The notes below the pieces were generated by a model. The model made no database searches and was not told the origin of the DNA. It saw only the letters and a list, made by a program, of their open reading frames with translations. Both the position numbers and the translations under genes were made by a program. Of a DNA stretch of 64,000 nt, positions 1-9,559 are shown piece after piece (within the stretch, counting starts at the first letter, position 1; the number at the start of each line of letters is the position of its first letter). Source of the DNA: Astropecten irregularis (lineage: Eukaryota > Echinodermata > Asteroidea > Paxillosida > Astropectinidae); contig OZ020248.1 of assembly GCA_963971285.1 (NCBI GenBank), positions 20,667,873-20,731,872 on the forward strand, read 5' to 3'.

Positions 1-387
1 TTTGATAGATGCTCACCTCTGAATCCAGAACATCATCAGTGAGCCAGGTTTCAGTCAATGCAAAGAAATGAAACAAACCTAGAGGCTGAAGTTGTGCTAA
101 CATCGAACTGTGCAGGATATCCAGCTTTTCAGACTTCTTACATTCTGAAGATAAACTTGAAGGCATTTATGACTTGAAGGCCTTTCATGATGATCTGTAG
201 ATGACTCTGAAGATTCTGGTCCAGGGTTTACTTCAATGTCACCAGCCAGGATAATATTGAAGCAAGATGTAGTGTTAGCATAGTAAGGGATGTAGGTCTT
301 GGAATATCTCATTTTACTGCCATTAACAGCATTACTGCCCTTCACTGACCTGGATGAGCATACTGAGGTGATATGATTTGGGCTCAA
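1..387 (-). mobile_element. CR1-like LINE fragment: ORF head with 2A-like peptide and start of AP endonuclease
   Basis: The minus-strand reading frame carries the motif GDIEVNPGP followed about 20 residues later by VYLQNVRSLKS, which is how the AP-endonuclease domain of CR1/L2-type LINEs normally begins. Further downstream (about 1-85), in another frame, ALTETWLTDDVLDSEV is readable; this is the conserved endonuclease block with the catalytic Glu of TETW. A frameshift lies between the two parts (about 95-110), so this copy is dead. The element runs off the window edge, so length and reverse transcriptase cannot be judged. Lys-rich coding-like sequence continues on the far side of the MITE at 405-688, which suggests the MITE landed inside the LINE. 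2A-like sequences at this position are known from CR1-like LINEs of sea urchins and other invertebrates. Confidence 0.8.
217..240 (-). other. 2A-like ribosome-skipping motif DIEVNPGP
   Basis: These 24 nucleotides encode DIEVNPGP, an exact match to the D(V/I)ExNPGP consensus of 2A-like peptides, at which ribosomes skip one peptide bond between Gly and the last Pro. It is preceded by a hydrophobic stretch (CFNIILAG), as usual. Its place just before the endonuclease agrees with known LINE 2A sites, where it would release a short N-terminal leader from the polyprotein. Activity is inferred from the motif alone. Confidence 0.8.
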
Positions 388-404
388 GTTTTGGCCGAGT
401 TGTC

Positions 405-688
405 CAGGCGCGGTTCTAGAGTAAAAATTTTGGGGGGGCTAGAAGAGTCTTTTTTTGGGGGGGGGGGGCTAGAAGACCCAATATTTTGGGTTCTAACACT
501 CGCTTCTGCTAGACGTCGGAAAACGTGCACATATATAGCCCACACAACGCGTTTTTTATATTGGCGCTTAATAACTGAAAAAAATCCAGTATTTTCAAGA
601 TTTTTTTTTTTTCACTTGCATTTTTTTTGGGGGGCTAGACAAAATTTTTGGGGGGCTACAGCCCCCCCCCCCCGTAGAACCGCGCCTT
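405..688. mobile_element. hAT-type MITE, 284 bp, with 8-bp target duplication
   Basis: The ends are inverted repeats: CAGGCGCGGTTCTAG on the left and TAGAACCGCGCCTT on the right. The flanks are the 8-bp direct repeat GAGTTGTC (397-404 and 689-696). CAGGCGCGG-type ends and 8-bp duplications are typical of hAT elements. The inside is very G-rich near both ends (long G and C runs) with no coding capacity. The clean target duplication shows insertion after the flanking LINE. Confidence 0.8.
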
Positions 689-1199
689 GAGTTGTCCACC
701 TCTTGGAACAGTCATTTGATACTTCTTGTAATATCTTGGTTTCCTTCTTAAAGGATTTTTTTTATTTCATTTTTTATACAAAACCCAAACCCACTGGCTA
801 CAGTCAAACATGACAAATAGTGCCAGTGGGAAATAAAACAATCTCTCACAAATACAACTCAAGGAAGAGGGCAAGCACAGCAAAATTTTGATCTTTAGCT
901 TTCTTTCATTTCTCTAGAATGTCTTGGCTTACTTGTCGAGCAGAACCAAATGTCTGAAGACAATTACCTAATGCTATCTTCTCACAGTCAGAGAGTGAAA
1001 GCGTGGATAGGTTGGTAATAAAACTCTCACTATGATGGACCAAATTTTTCCTCTGTGTGGAAAGGGATTGATTCTTGAGATTTGAGCGAAAATGGGCAAA
1101 TATTTTATTTTCTCCTTTGTTTGAATCTTTTTATTGGAAAAGATTGGGTTTATGGGTTTCCTAGGCATGGTAACAACATACAACTGACAATCTCTTTTG

Positions 1200-1890
1200 T
1201 GTAGTTGTGTGGCTCTGAAAAGAGCTGTTGGTGTTGTTTAAAGGATGCTGGAAAAGAAGAGTTAAAGCTTTCGCTTCCGCTTCTGTCCTCTCTTGGTGGG
1301 TCGCTCTCTCAGGAAGTGGGTCAGCAGCTTTCCCCCGGTGTTAGCTTCTTCGGGTACTATGAGGTGTCCACGGATTTGCTCGAGAGCCTCCTTGCGCCCG
1401 CATGCTAGGTCAGTGTCAATCTCCCGCTTCCAACTTTCAAACTGCTTGCAGCTAATGATGGTTAGCTGTTTCGCAGCCCCCTTGATCAGTACCTTCTCCC
1501 AGGCGGACTCAATTTCCGGGAAGGATTTTGAGTCCTTTGGGAAGGTGGGCCCGGCACTGAATGGAGTGCACAGATTCCACCTTTTCCACAGCGGTCTTCA
1601 GGGATTGAAGGTTACGGTCGATAGATACTTTTCTAGCAACGCAGGCTTGGAGAGGCACCGCAAGTTTCCTGACGAATTGGTAGTCCTCTTGTTCAAGCTT
1701 GGTTCGGCTGTCTTGGGTTCTTCTTCTCTTTTTCTTGGCTGGTGAAGATGGTTGCGGTGGCTTGGTCAGGATTGGGGCTTTTATAAGCGACTGGCTAAGC
1801 TGGTATTCCAACTTGTGGGCCAGGTCGGTGTAGTATTCGCCATCTGCGTCTGATTCGTCAGTCTCTGGTACAACCAGCTGGGCGCACTGA
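1200..1890 (-). mobile_element. Unidentified repeated ORF family, copy A
   Basis: The minus strand encodes a Lys/Arg-rich, probably nuclear protein of unknown family. Readable blocks, from N to C terminus, are TDLAHKLEYQLSQSLIKAP, a basic patch PSSPAKKKRRR, the segment LAVPLQACVARKVSIDRNLQ, and a basic C-terminal tail. The same blocks recur in copies B (2.8-3.5 kb) and C (3.9-4.5 kb), which is the main evidence that this is real coding sequence. The copies share about 60 bp of trailing sequence beginning ATTGGAAAAGATTGGGTTTATG, so the repeat unit includes a 3' untranslated part. This copy is degraded. I do not recognise the family; an ORF1-like protein of a retroelement is one possibility. 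Confidence 0.55.
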
Positions 1891-1965
1891 AGTTTGGTTG
1901 CCGCAGTTCAGGCTGCCGGGAGTGCATGAGGACGGGATGATACCCACGGATCTCCTTGACGTTGT

Positions 1966-2259
1966 TCAGCCTGAATTGGAGACAGATTCTGTCGAGAAGT
2001 CCCTCGGGTGTTCTGGTTCGGAAAAGTGCGGACATGGACATCTTGTCCCACGTCGGGAAAAAACCATCGCCCCTCTCCTGGTGGTGCCGGGGTTGAGAGC
2101 AGGACGTGCCGTCTGATGGGTAAGGTTGGTGCCCACATGCACAACCGACTCTCTCACATCCTCCAGGTGCAGACGATTCAAGAACAAGGCGTACGCCCCC
2201 TTGTCCATCTTCATGCCAAAATCTACGCTCATAGCCTTGTGCACTGACTTGTGAAGCAA
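1966..2259 (-). other. Open reading frame of unknown identity upstream of copy A
   Basis: A 97-codon open frame on the minus strand (contains MKMDKGAYALFLNRLHLEDV). It directly precedes the copy A coding blocks and could be an upstream part of the same element, or chance. No domain is recognised. Just upstream (2253-2280) the DNA resembles about 25 bp of the LINE at 260-285. Confidence 0.25.
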
Positions 2260-2278
2260 AGATGTAGTGTTAGCACTA

Positions 2279-2542
2279 CTATGATATTGATAATTCAGCT
2301 TGGTTCATGTTTGTGGGAGAATGTCTAAGTCTCAAGTGGGCTAGTTCCATCTTGGTGGCTTCCAAATAGTTCTCAAGAATATTATTCTGAGTGGTTTGGG
2401 GGAGCCAAGTAGATGGTGGTTTGAAAGGCCACTGTTTGTGAACTTTGTGTTGCATTAAAAATGCAATTCTCATACGTCTTTGATATTTATGGATATCATG
2501 AATAAGTGACAAACGGGTTGGTTTGGGTTGGGGTGGGAACAA
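2279..2542 (-). other. Possible LINE-type reverse transcriptase leader fragment
   Basis: An 87-codon minus-strand frame rich in Trp, Pro and Gln with the block WPFKPPSTWLPQTTQNN followed by LENYLEATKMELAHL. This resembles the linker that precedes the reverse transcriptase domain in some retroelements of aquatic animals, but no catalytic motif is present. The family is not certain. Confidence 0.3.
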
Positions 2543-2789
2543 ATTTCAAACCTTTACCTAGTGCAATCTTCTCAGAGTCTGAGAGTGATAGTGTGGATAG
2601 GTTGGTAATGAAACGTTCACTGCAGTGGACCAAATTTTTCCCCTGTGTGGCAAAGGATTTATGTTTAAGATTTGAGTGGTGGTGGACAAATCTTTTGTTT
2701 TTTTTCCTTTATTCTTCTCTTTTTATTGGAAAAGGTGGTGTTTGTGGTTTTCCTGGGCATAATAACAACAGACATCTCTACACTCTTTC

Positions 2790-3514
2790 GTGAAACTGTG
2801 TGGCTCTGAAGAGAGCCGTTTGGGTTGTTTGGTGGTGCCGGAAGGTTTACTAGTGCTTTCTCTTTCTCTTGACTCCTCTCACTGGCCGCTCTCGAAGAAA
2901 GTGGGTCAACAGCCTATTCCCGGTCTTGGAGTCTTCGGGGACCACCGGATGCCCGCGGATCTGCTCCATCGCCTCCTTACGCTTTGCCGCCAAGTCGGTA
3001 TCAATTTCTTGTCTCCAGGCTTCGTGCTGCTTAAGGCTGATTATGGTCAGCTGTTTGGCCGCACTGGTGAGAACCTTCTCCCAGGTGGTCTTGATTTCCT
3101 GACGGATCTCAAGACCTTTGGGAGGCGTGGGAAGGGGAAATTGGCATTTCAGAGAGTGCACTGGTTCCACCTTCTCCACCACAGTTCTCAAATGGTGGAG
3201 GTTACGATCTATTGATACCTTCTTGGCAACTAACGCTTGGAGGGGCAGGGCGAGTCCGCGGACAAACCGGTAGTCCTCGTCCGACAGACAGTTTCGTTGG
3301 TGGCTGTTGATCTGGGTTTCTTGGCTTTCTTGGCTGGCAGATGATCGTCTTCTGGTCCGGTTAAGATGGTCCCTTCTAGTAAGGTTTGGCTGAGTTTTCT
3401 GTCTAACTTGTGGGCCAATCCTCTGTAGAAAACTTTGTTTTCCGAGTCAGTTTTGGGAATGGTAGGCTGGGCGCATTGGATGGGAGACGATGGTGGAGTA
3501 CTAGTTCCAGACAT
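2790..3514 (-). mobile_element. Unidentified repeated ORF family, copy B
   Basis: This copy keeps an ATG at 3514 opening MSGTSTPPSSPIQCAQPTIP, which probably marks the true N terminus of the family. Later blocks include a Lys-rich patch (PAKKAKKPRS), VEKVEPVHSLKCQFPLPTPP, AAKQLTIISLKQHEAWRQEI and a basic end (RPVRGVKRKRKH). The blocks align with copies A and C in the same order. Degraded. Function unknown; the basic patches suggest nucleic-acid binding (inference). Confidence 0.55.
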
Positions 3515-3529
3515 TGTGATGTAAGAGCA

Positions 3530-3745
3530 TAGATACCTGTAATGTTCTTTACAAAGTCCGGTAGATTTTGCGGTGGAGCACCGATGTAGAACTGCCGTAT
3601 TTTATTGACGTAGACTGCAAGATTGGTCAGTCACGACTGACCATTTGGTGTCTGGGCATTGTAGTCTTACATATTCCACAATATCCAATGATTCTAGTGC
3701 CTGGATCAAACTGTCCATATCATCCTGGCGGCCGATGGTAAACGG
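3530..3745 (-). other. Coding-like stretch upstream of copy B
   Basis: The minus strand reads MDSLIQALESLDIVEYVRL and, nearer copy B, RQFYIGAPPQNLPDFVKNI, leading toward the start of copy B. It may be a 5' portion of the same element. No family match is recognised. Confidence 0.3.
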
Positions 3746-3899
3746 AGAAGGGAAGAGTTAACCATTATTATGAGATTATTATTATGTTTTATCTTTTTAT
3801 TAGAAAAGATTGGGTTTATGGGTTTCCTAGGAAGACAACAACAGACAACTGACAAATCTCTTTTGTAAAGTTGTGTTGCTCCGTTGGAGTTGTTAGCTT

Positions 3900-4500
3900 T
3901 GGATGCTGGTAAAGTTCAAGCTTCCGCTTCCACTTCAATCCTTTCTTCGTGGTCTGTTCTCTCAGGAAAGGTGTCAGCAACTTTCTGCCTGTGTCAGCCT
4001 CTTCGGAAACTACAAGGTGGTCGTGGATCTGCTTGATGGCCTTGCAGCCGATTATTGTCAGCTGTTTCGAAAGCTCCCTGTACCTCCTTCTCCCAGTCGG
4101 ACTCAATATTCGGTCGGATTTTGAGCCCTTTGGTAGGAGTGGGAAGATGGGTCCGGCACTGAATGGAGTACTCGGATTCCACCTTGCCCACGGTGGTCTT
4201 GAGAGATTGAAGGTTATGATCAACAGACACCTTCCTACCAATACAGGCTTGGAGAGGCACGGCAAGCTGGCGGACAACGAATCTGTAGTCTTCTTCAGCT
4301 AACTTGTTACGGTTGCTGTTGGTTCTCCTCTTCTTCTTGGCTGGTGAAGATGGCTCTGGCTTGGTCAGAATTGGGGCTTTCAACAAAGATTAGCTGAGGT
4401 GATATTCCAACCTATGGGCCAAATCTGTGTAATACTCGCCGTCTGAATCAGATGGTCAGTTTCAGGAACGACCAACTAGACGCATTGAAGTGGAGAAGAT
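3900..4500 (-). mobile_element. Unidentified repeated ORF family, copy C
   Basis: Third copy of the family at 1.2-1.9 and 2.8-3.5 kb. The same order is visible: TDLAHRLEYHLS, APILTKPEPSSPAKKKRR, VVRQLAVPLQACIGRKVSVD, TVGKVESEYSIQCRTHLPTP and a basic tail. It is shorter than A and B in its middle part. All three copies lie in the same orientation within 3.3 kb, implying local duplication or repeated nearby insertion. Degraded. Confidence 0.55.
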
Positions 4501-4553
4501 GGTGGTGTAGCGGGATGCAGCTTATTCTTAACCTACAACATTTTTATTCGTCT

Positions 4554-5010
4554 TTAGTACAAGTCTTTGTTTGTACGATCAATTAAGAAGAAAAAAATTT
4601 CCCCTGTCCAATGTTTTGAACAAATACCTGAGTGAGAGACCCGGCACTGATATGGTGCATTTAAATATATCTTATCTACCGCTTCCAAGAACGGTCCAAC
4701 ATCGAGGTTATTGTACCACACGTGAAAGTCCTGCATAGTGCACGCATACGTTTTTCGCACCACGATTTACTGGCAGAACTTATACTCGGCCTCTGTGATG
4801 TTTTCATTTTTGAGCGCGCTATAGAAATTGTCATGTGGGGGTAGCACTGAGCTTTATAATTTCTCCAAGTTATCCATCCACTCATAGGGGAAAAAACCCT
4901 TTTCCTGCTCGATGTCGTAGGCTTTTAGGAATGTAGAGTAATTATAGCCCGATGCTAAATGATTGGTAAAGTCAAGGAATTTGAGTTTCAACATTTTAAG
5001 CGCCATATAA
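4554..5010 (-). mobile_element. Polinton/Maverick-like fossil: protein-primed family B DNA polymerase fragment
   Basis: Readable pieces such as LKFLDFTNHLASGYNYSTFL, GFFPYEWMDNLEKL and DFHVWYNNLDVGPFLEAV match the conserved region of protein-primed B-family DNA polymerases carried by Polintons and related virus-like elements. It is a short, broken fossil. The piece at 5720-6157 has the features of the upstream Cys-rich region of the same polymerase type and orientation, so the two may come from one element split by later insertions. Age cannot be measured without relatives. Confidence 0.72.
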
Positions 5011-5029
5011 TAATAATATTTATATTACT

Positions 5030-5226
5030 GATTCAAAATGTGCATTGTGCCACTTCTTGATGTTGGTAAGTGGTCTTGGTCAAATGAGTGATGTGCAATC
5101 CTTCGACGCCAGTTCTATGTATTCACAAGGTGCGATAAGGTATTGAACCTTGCGGAAAGTCATGACTGGGATAGTTCGGTAAATCATCAAGCATGTGCAA
5201 TCATTGCAGCTGATTATATCGGCTTA
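5030..5226. repeat. Duplicate of sequence at 7230-7437, interrupted by a MITE
   Basis: About 190 bp, beginning ATGTGCATTGTGCCACTTCT and ending at GGCTTA, match 7230-7437 closely (for example GCGGAAAGTCATGAC and TAGTTCGGTAAATCATCAAG in both). The homology stops exactly where the 391-bp MITE begins. The 7.2-7.4 kb copy lies beside the FLYWCH exon, so this is probably a second, decayed copy of the end of that gene. Confidence 0.75.
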
Positions 5227-5617
5227 GGGCGCCCCTTTTTATAACTGTGGTTCTCATTTCTTTTTCACCTTGAGGGAGGGTCGGTCGGTCGGACAAAAAA
5301 AAGTTTGGTGGGGAAAAAATCTCGCTGAATACACAAAAACCTTCAGAAAATGATGAGAAATGTTCATTGTATTCACTGTAATCTCGTTTGAATATTTTTT
5401 TTATCATTTCTGTGATAGAAAGTATACAAATGTAAGCCTATTGGCAACATTTGTCTACAGAAATTTTGGAAATTTTAATTTTTTTTCTTAAATTTATATT
5501 ATGTCATGCTGGATAGGGTCGGCGGCCAAAAAAAAGTGTTTTTTTTTTTTTTTTCGGTCGGAGCCTAAAATATGGGTCGGTCGGAAATGAGAACCACAGT
5601 AATAAAAAGGGGCGCCC
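5227..5617. mobile_element. MITE, 391 bp, PIF/Harbinger-like (3-bp TTA target duplication)
   Basis: The first and last 34 bp are inverted repeats with one mismatch, starting GGGCGCCCCTTTTTAT. The flanking trinucleotide TTA is duplicated (5224-5226 and 5618-5620). A 3-bp TTA duplication with G-rich ends points to the PIF/Harbinger group. The interior contains GGTCGGTCGG-type blocks near both ends and no ORF of note. It sits inside the duplicated block at 5030-5226. Confidence 0.75.
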
Positions 5618-5719
5618 TTATGGCCAAACCCCCAATGTAAATTTTGTTCATACAGTCACAAGACATGGCTACAACTTCTGATGGATACTCAGCTACAAAC
5701 CCCATCCTATTCCTGACTC

Positions 5720-6157
5720 TCACACTGCAGAAGTGCCTGTCCACTCCTTGTGGAAAGCATGTTCATCATTTCTCTTAGCGGGCACCTTTTCTTGGATTAA
5801 TCCTTTATATGTCTGGCTCGTACGCTGTTGCTTATTTGGAGCACTGCAGAAGTGCCTGTCCACTCCTTGTGGATAGCACTTGTGTTGTAACTGCACCATT
5901 TCATTACAAGCGCCACATAATTTTTTGATGCATGAAGGTTTTCCGTGCTTTAAAGTGATGACGGTGCCTACATATGCGTCGCAAATTTTACATCTGTAAA
6001 ATGTCTTACACACTGTATTATTTCCTATCACCCTAGTCCTATGGTTATTGAAACAAACATTATCTTTGAAATTCCTGTTACATTTATTACAGTGTACCCT
6101 ATTTGTGGTTAAGCGTTTACACACTGAGGTCATTTTAAGACACATCATTTGGTCCAC
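5720..6157 (-). mobile_element. Polinton/Maverick-like fossil: Cys-rich region of the DNA polymerase
   Basis: A 145-codon frame with a dense Cys/His pattern (CNKCNRNF, CFNNHRTR, FYRCKICDAYVG, LCGACNEMVQLQHKCY). This pattern, ending in HxCY, is characteristic of the zinc-rich region in front of the exonuclease domain in protein-primed B-family polymerases of Polinton-like elements. Fossil fragment. A 33-bp direct repeat (5725-5757 and 5845-5877, TGCAGAAGTGCCTGTCCACT...) lies in its 3' part. Confidence 0.65.
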
Positions 6158-6429
6158 ACTGTGTCATAACACTGTTTCTTAAGGAGAGCTGAAAAATAAG
6201 GAGAAAAGAATACAAACAAAAATTAATATTGTTAATTTATCATAAGAGAAATAGATTAAGCTACAAATAGAGGGGTATAAAGTAACGCATTTTAAGGTTT
6301 AAAAAGAACAAGAAATTCAAAAGAAATTAAATGGAGAGTGAAAGGAAAATGTGGAACAAGTTGAAGAGATTTGTAGAGAAAAAAAAAAGAGATATAACAG
6401 ACTCCAAACATAATAAAAAATATTAATCT

Positions 6430-6974
6430 TTTTGTGACACACTGCCACAACACCAGACAGGAATTTCTCCTTCAACATTCTCACATGTTTGTTTCTGGCC
6501 GCTAGCTGTTCAGGCAAGATCCTCATGAAGTGCGTTTTCTCCTGGCCTGTGGTGGTGATGTTGATAGTAGAAGCTCCCTTCTTAGTGACAGTTTGTGTCA
6601 TGGGAGCATCAAATGTCATGGGGACCTTGTCCATGTTGACAATCTTGTCTGCTGTCAAGGCCAGCCTCGTGATGTTGCGCTTGGTGAAGTCATGGAAGTT
6701 TCTCATCAGGTCCTCCCACTGGTCCGACAGACACTGTTGTACGTTGTCATACGGAGAGGCCATGCCGCATGAAGCGGTGACACCAAGCAGGACCGCCGAC
6801 GAAGTTGCTGTCGCAGCGATGGCAAGTCACCTCATGCGCCCTTGCTAGGATAATAACGGTGCTCAATCCCCAACCCGTCTTGCCGAGCACGAACTCCTTC
6901 AGGTCTAGCTCCAGTTGGTGCCAGTGTGCTTTCATACCTCTAATGGCCTTCATCTTGCTGAGAAGCTTGGACAT
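6430..6974 (-). pseudogene. Pogo/Tigger-type transposase fragment (Tc1/mariner superfamily)
   Basis: The upstream frame (6747-6974) shows a CENP-B-type helix-turn-helix ending (SLMxW-like pattern, here WCHRFMRHGLSV). The next frame (6430-6763) shows the start of the DDE domain, with the first catalytic Asp in IVNMDKVPMTFDAPM, then TVTKKGASTINITTTGQEKT and KEKFLSGVVAVCHKK. These blocks match pogo-like transposases in order and spacing. The two parts lie in different frames and the C-terminal catalytic acids are missing, so the copy is dead. Confidence 0.8.
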
Positions 6975-7397
6975 CAGAATCTTGTTCTTCCATCTCGTCT
7001 ACATTGAATTCTCTTTCAACATCACTGACAATGTTCAATTCCACATCCTTCTCATCATCTTGACTGTTGAATTAACTCCTTTGACAGAATATTGTGAGTT
7101 CAACATTGTGAATTCAATCAAGATTGTCAATCCCCCGTTAACAATCTTCTGCCCATGACCTGTGTTGTCACAGTCACAGGGAATAGGGATGAGGTCATTA
7201 ACATGTTCCTGGATGTATTGGGACTGATTCACAATGTGCATTGTTCCACTTCTTGATGTTGGCAAGTGGTCACAGTCAAATTCATCCGATACGAGTGATG
7301 TGCAATCCTTCAACGCAAGTTCCATGTATCCACAAGGTTTGATAAGGTATATCCTGAACCTTGCGGAAAGTCATGACAGGGATAGTTCGGTAAATCA
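6975..7397 (-). other. Spacer with open frame, end of FLYWCH-type gene copy
   Basis: A minus-strand frame at 7035-7325 (DCTSLVSDEFDCDHLPTSRS) has no recognised domain. The segment 7230-7437 is duplicated at 5030-5226. 7000-7160 is AT-rich with repeated TTGAATT/AATTCAA words. It may be 3' sequence of the FLYWCH gene. Confidence 0.3.
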
Positions 7398-7705
7398 TCA
7401 AGCATGTGCAATCATTGCAGCTGATGGTAGCGGCTTATGACCAGCGTTGGAGTTATTTCCACTCTGGATAACAGAGACTGCACACTGCTGGGACTTGCCC
7501 CATAAGCTGCAGGCCCATATGGATCTTGATGCCGATTCCGCATTCTTCCGCCATCTCTTGGTGTAGGTGTAGCCTCGAGTGTCCACAAGGATTGGCTTTC
7601 CTCGCTGGGTCCCTTTTGGGATTATCCAATACTTGACAACTTCTTCTTGGCCGGCATCTTCAATCTCAGGAACTGGGGCGTCCTCTAAGCTATTAAAGCT
7701 CCTCC
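7398..7705 (-). CDS. FLYWCH-type zinc-finger exon
   Basis: The frame reads EVVKYWIIPKGTQRGKPILV, then DTRGYTYTKRW, IWACSLWGKSQQCAVSVI and GHKPL. This is the FLYWCH layout: RGK..L...GY.Y......WxC.......C.A.v......H. The two Cys and the His expected for zinc binding are visible; the final His of the usual HxH is not (GHKP). The frame is open for about 100 codons. FLYWCH domains bind DNA or protein and are much amplified in marine invertebrates, often next to transposon-derived modules. The preceding acidic exon (7693-7911) overlaps in another frame, so either an intron or a frameshift separates them. Confidence 0.7.
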
Positions 7706-7911
7706 ATTGTCAAAGCTGCCGGTGACATTGAACGAGTCCTCATCACTGGAAAGTACACTTTACTGTCTTCTTCTATCACATCAGAAATAACTTCAGCAGG
7801 AGATAGTTCAGGAGAGGTTCTAGTACTCTCTCCTGCTGGAATTGGAACCTCAGTGATGGAATTGGAGCAGAGAGTATAGTACCATGATTGCAGCTCGGAA
7901 GAGTCATCCAT
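7693..7911 (-). CDS. Acidic Ser-rich exon upstream of the FLYWCH exon
   Basis: A 72-codon frame starts at an ATG (7911, MDDSSELQSWYYTLCSNSIT) and contains PAEVISDVIEEDSKVYFPVM. It is low in charge balance and rich in Ser/Glu, a linker-like composition common before FLYWCH domains. It probably belongs to the same gene. No domain recognised. Confidence 0.4.
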   Translation of the reverse strand: MDDSSELQSWYYTLCSNSITEVPIPAGESTRTSPELSPAEVISDVIEEDSKVYFPVMRTRSMSPAALTMEEL

Positions 7912-8176
7912 GAAGTGTTTGTAGTCGTCTTAATTGCTGCAAGATGCCACAGTAGGGCGGTAAACATAAAAGGTATTTATTATCTTTAAAAAAAACACTA
8001 TTATTATCTCAACTCCGAAACTCCCACTCACTCATGAAAACATTATTCCATGTGTGACAATGAGTCTGAAAATATACTGCAAACAATAATAACCATATTT
8101 TCACTAGATGTGACATGTCTTCAATAATAAATAAAGACATGGGGGATTGAATAATGAATGCATTTTATAGTCCGTG

Positions 8177-8345
8177 ATGGATATGGAAAAAAACTGTTAC
8201 TACGATCTGGACATTTTTATCAAGTTTTTTCTTGAGAGCTTCTGCAGGATGTTTTCCTCCAACAGGTTGGTCACATAACTGATCTAATTGCTCAAACATG
8301 GTACGGTAACGCCGCAATAATAATTCATAAGCTGCGTTGGAAATA
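8177..8345 (-). CDS. Exon-like segment, Myb/FLYWCH gene
   Basis: The minus strand is open over SNAAYELLLRRYRTMFEQLD and HPAEALKKKLDKNVQIVV. The helical, Leu/Lys-rich character and its position between the Myb-like and FLYWCH pieces support an exon of the same gene. No known domain. Confidence 0.4.
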
Positions 8346-8459
8346 TTATGAAGTTAGTTTATTAATTAACTCACTAACTCTCTTGAATCCCAGTTTGTAA
8401 TGAGGTTCTTGGTGATTCGGAACATTGCTGGTAACACTGCAACTCAACAGCTGGTGTCG

Positions 8460-8780
8460 TCACTTCCATTTAAGTTTTCCCACTCCCCGCTGCAAATGAT
8501 CTGAATTTTTGGTGACACCGCTCCTCTTTTTTTGGTTTATCCCTTTCTTATAGTCATGTTTCATGTTCTTCATTTTATTCTTGATCTCTTAACAGGTTCT
8601 TCTAAAACCCTTCTCGGACAATTGCAAAGAAATGCTGTTAAATACAGATGGTTCCGTCCAATTTCGTATCTCTTCGCTGGCTTATAAGTCAAGAAACATG
8701 GCAAGTTCCATCTCCGACCACATTTTCCCACACACAACAGACATGTCGTCTACACTTGTTTCTGGACAATCTTATTTGTA
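8460..8780 (-). pseudogene. Decayed Myb/SANT-like (trihelix) DNA-binding domain
   Basis: The minus-strand frame reads GKMWSEMELAMFLDL, ASEEIRNWTEPSVFNSISLQ, LSEKGFRRTC and EIKNKMKNMKHDYKKG. This matches the Myb_DNA-bind_4 pattern (W...E...fL.l....EI......n..vf..Is..L.e.G+.RT..qc+.K+K.lk..Y+k). Two in-frame stops interrupt it, at the positions of the usual L-W/A turn and of the Q-C pair before the third helix. It lies between other pieces of one multi-exon gene. Such domains occur in Harbinger-associated proteins and in FLYWCH-family genes. Confidence 0.6.
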
Positions 8781-8869
8781 CCTACAGGTAGCAGGCATGT
8801 ATATCTTTTCATGTTCCCCAATTTGTGTGGATGTACAAGTATCATGTCCATACCATGCTTTTTGAAAAA

Positions 8870-9120
8870 TTAGTACTGTTCCCTATACCTGCCCTTGCTT
8901 TGCAAACTACAAACCCTCATTGCAAGGCATTCATGGACATTGAGGGCTCTTGGCAATGCCTCTTCCCACAGCTTTTTCACAGCATCTTTTTCAGGATGAT
9001 CATCTAAATCCTTAAGATAAGTGAAAAGCAGAAGAGAACATCATCTTCTCCACTCTCTGAACACAGCCGCTGCACTTCACTCATGATAGGCAACACCCTC
9101 CTATTTACATAATGGTCGTT
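8870..9120 (-). pseudogene. Decayed exon, helical segment of the Myb/FLYWCH gene
   Basis: The minus strand reads VNRRVLPIMSEVQRLCSESG in one frame and, after a one-base shift, HPEKDAVKKLWEEALPRALN and CLAMRVCSLQSKGRYREQY. Coding character is clear but a frameshift is needed, so this is probably a pseudogene exon. Function unknown. Confidence 0.4.
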
Positions 9121-9275
9121 ACTTATAAAGTTTTTTGACTCAAGACGGCGGTGAGTTGGGAGGGGCATGGTCCAGTCAAGTCCCCATGTATTGACGGGTC
9201 TCCCACAAAAATGAGTAACAACGTTACAATCAAGTGCGCAGTATGAATATCAGACTCAAACATAATGTTACTTAC

Positions 9276-9390
9276 CCATTTCAGGCAGTGGAGCGACTTG
9301 TCCCCACATGGGGTCGTTGCCAGCGAGGGCATCCAGCCTTGCCCACTCCTCGGCCGCATTAAAATCGTTTCCAAAAAATTGCTGAGCCAT
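9276..9390 (-). CDS. First exon of the Myb/FLYWCH-type gene
   Basis: An ATG at 9390 opens MAQQFFGNDFNAAEEWARL, followed by DALAGNDPMWGQVAPLPEM, and the frame ends in a good donor (G|GTAAG at 9275-9271). A diverged copy of the same exon lies at 16462-16558, which shows that this is a conserved first exon of a repeated gene or element family. The upstream 150 bp (9400-9550) are purine-rich with repeats of GAAGATGG/GACGGT. Confidence 0.6.
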
Positions 9391-9559
9391 TTTTTCAAGT
9401 ACGGGTTAATATGGTGAAGGTGAAGATGGAGACGCCGGAACTAAGCGAGAGTGAAGACGGTGGTAAAGACGACGGTAGAAGCTGACGGTGAAGATGACGG
9501 CAAAGTTGGTAGTAGCAATTCGGTCGGTGGGTAAGATGGGTCTTGATGTCCATTTCGAC

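Noticed and set aside
1205-2247. Plus-strand frames over copies A-C.
   Set aside because: The minus-strand blocks are conserved among the three copies; plus frames are not.
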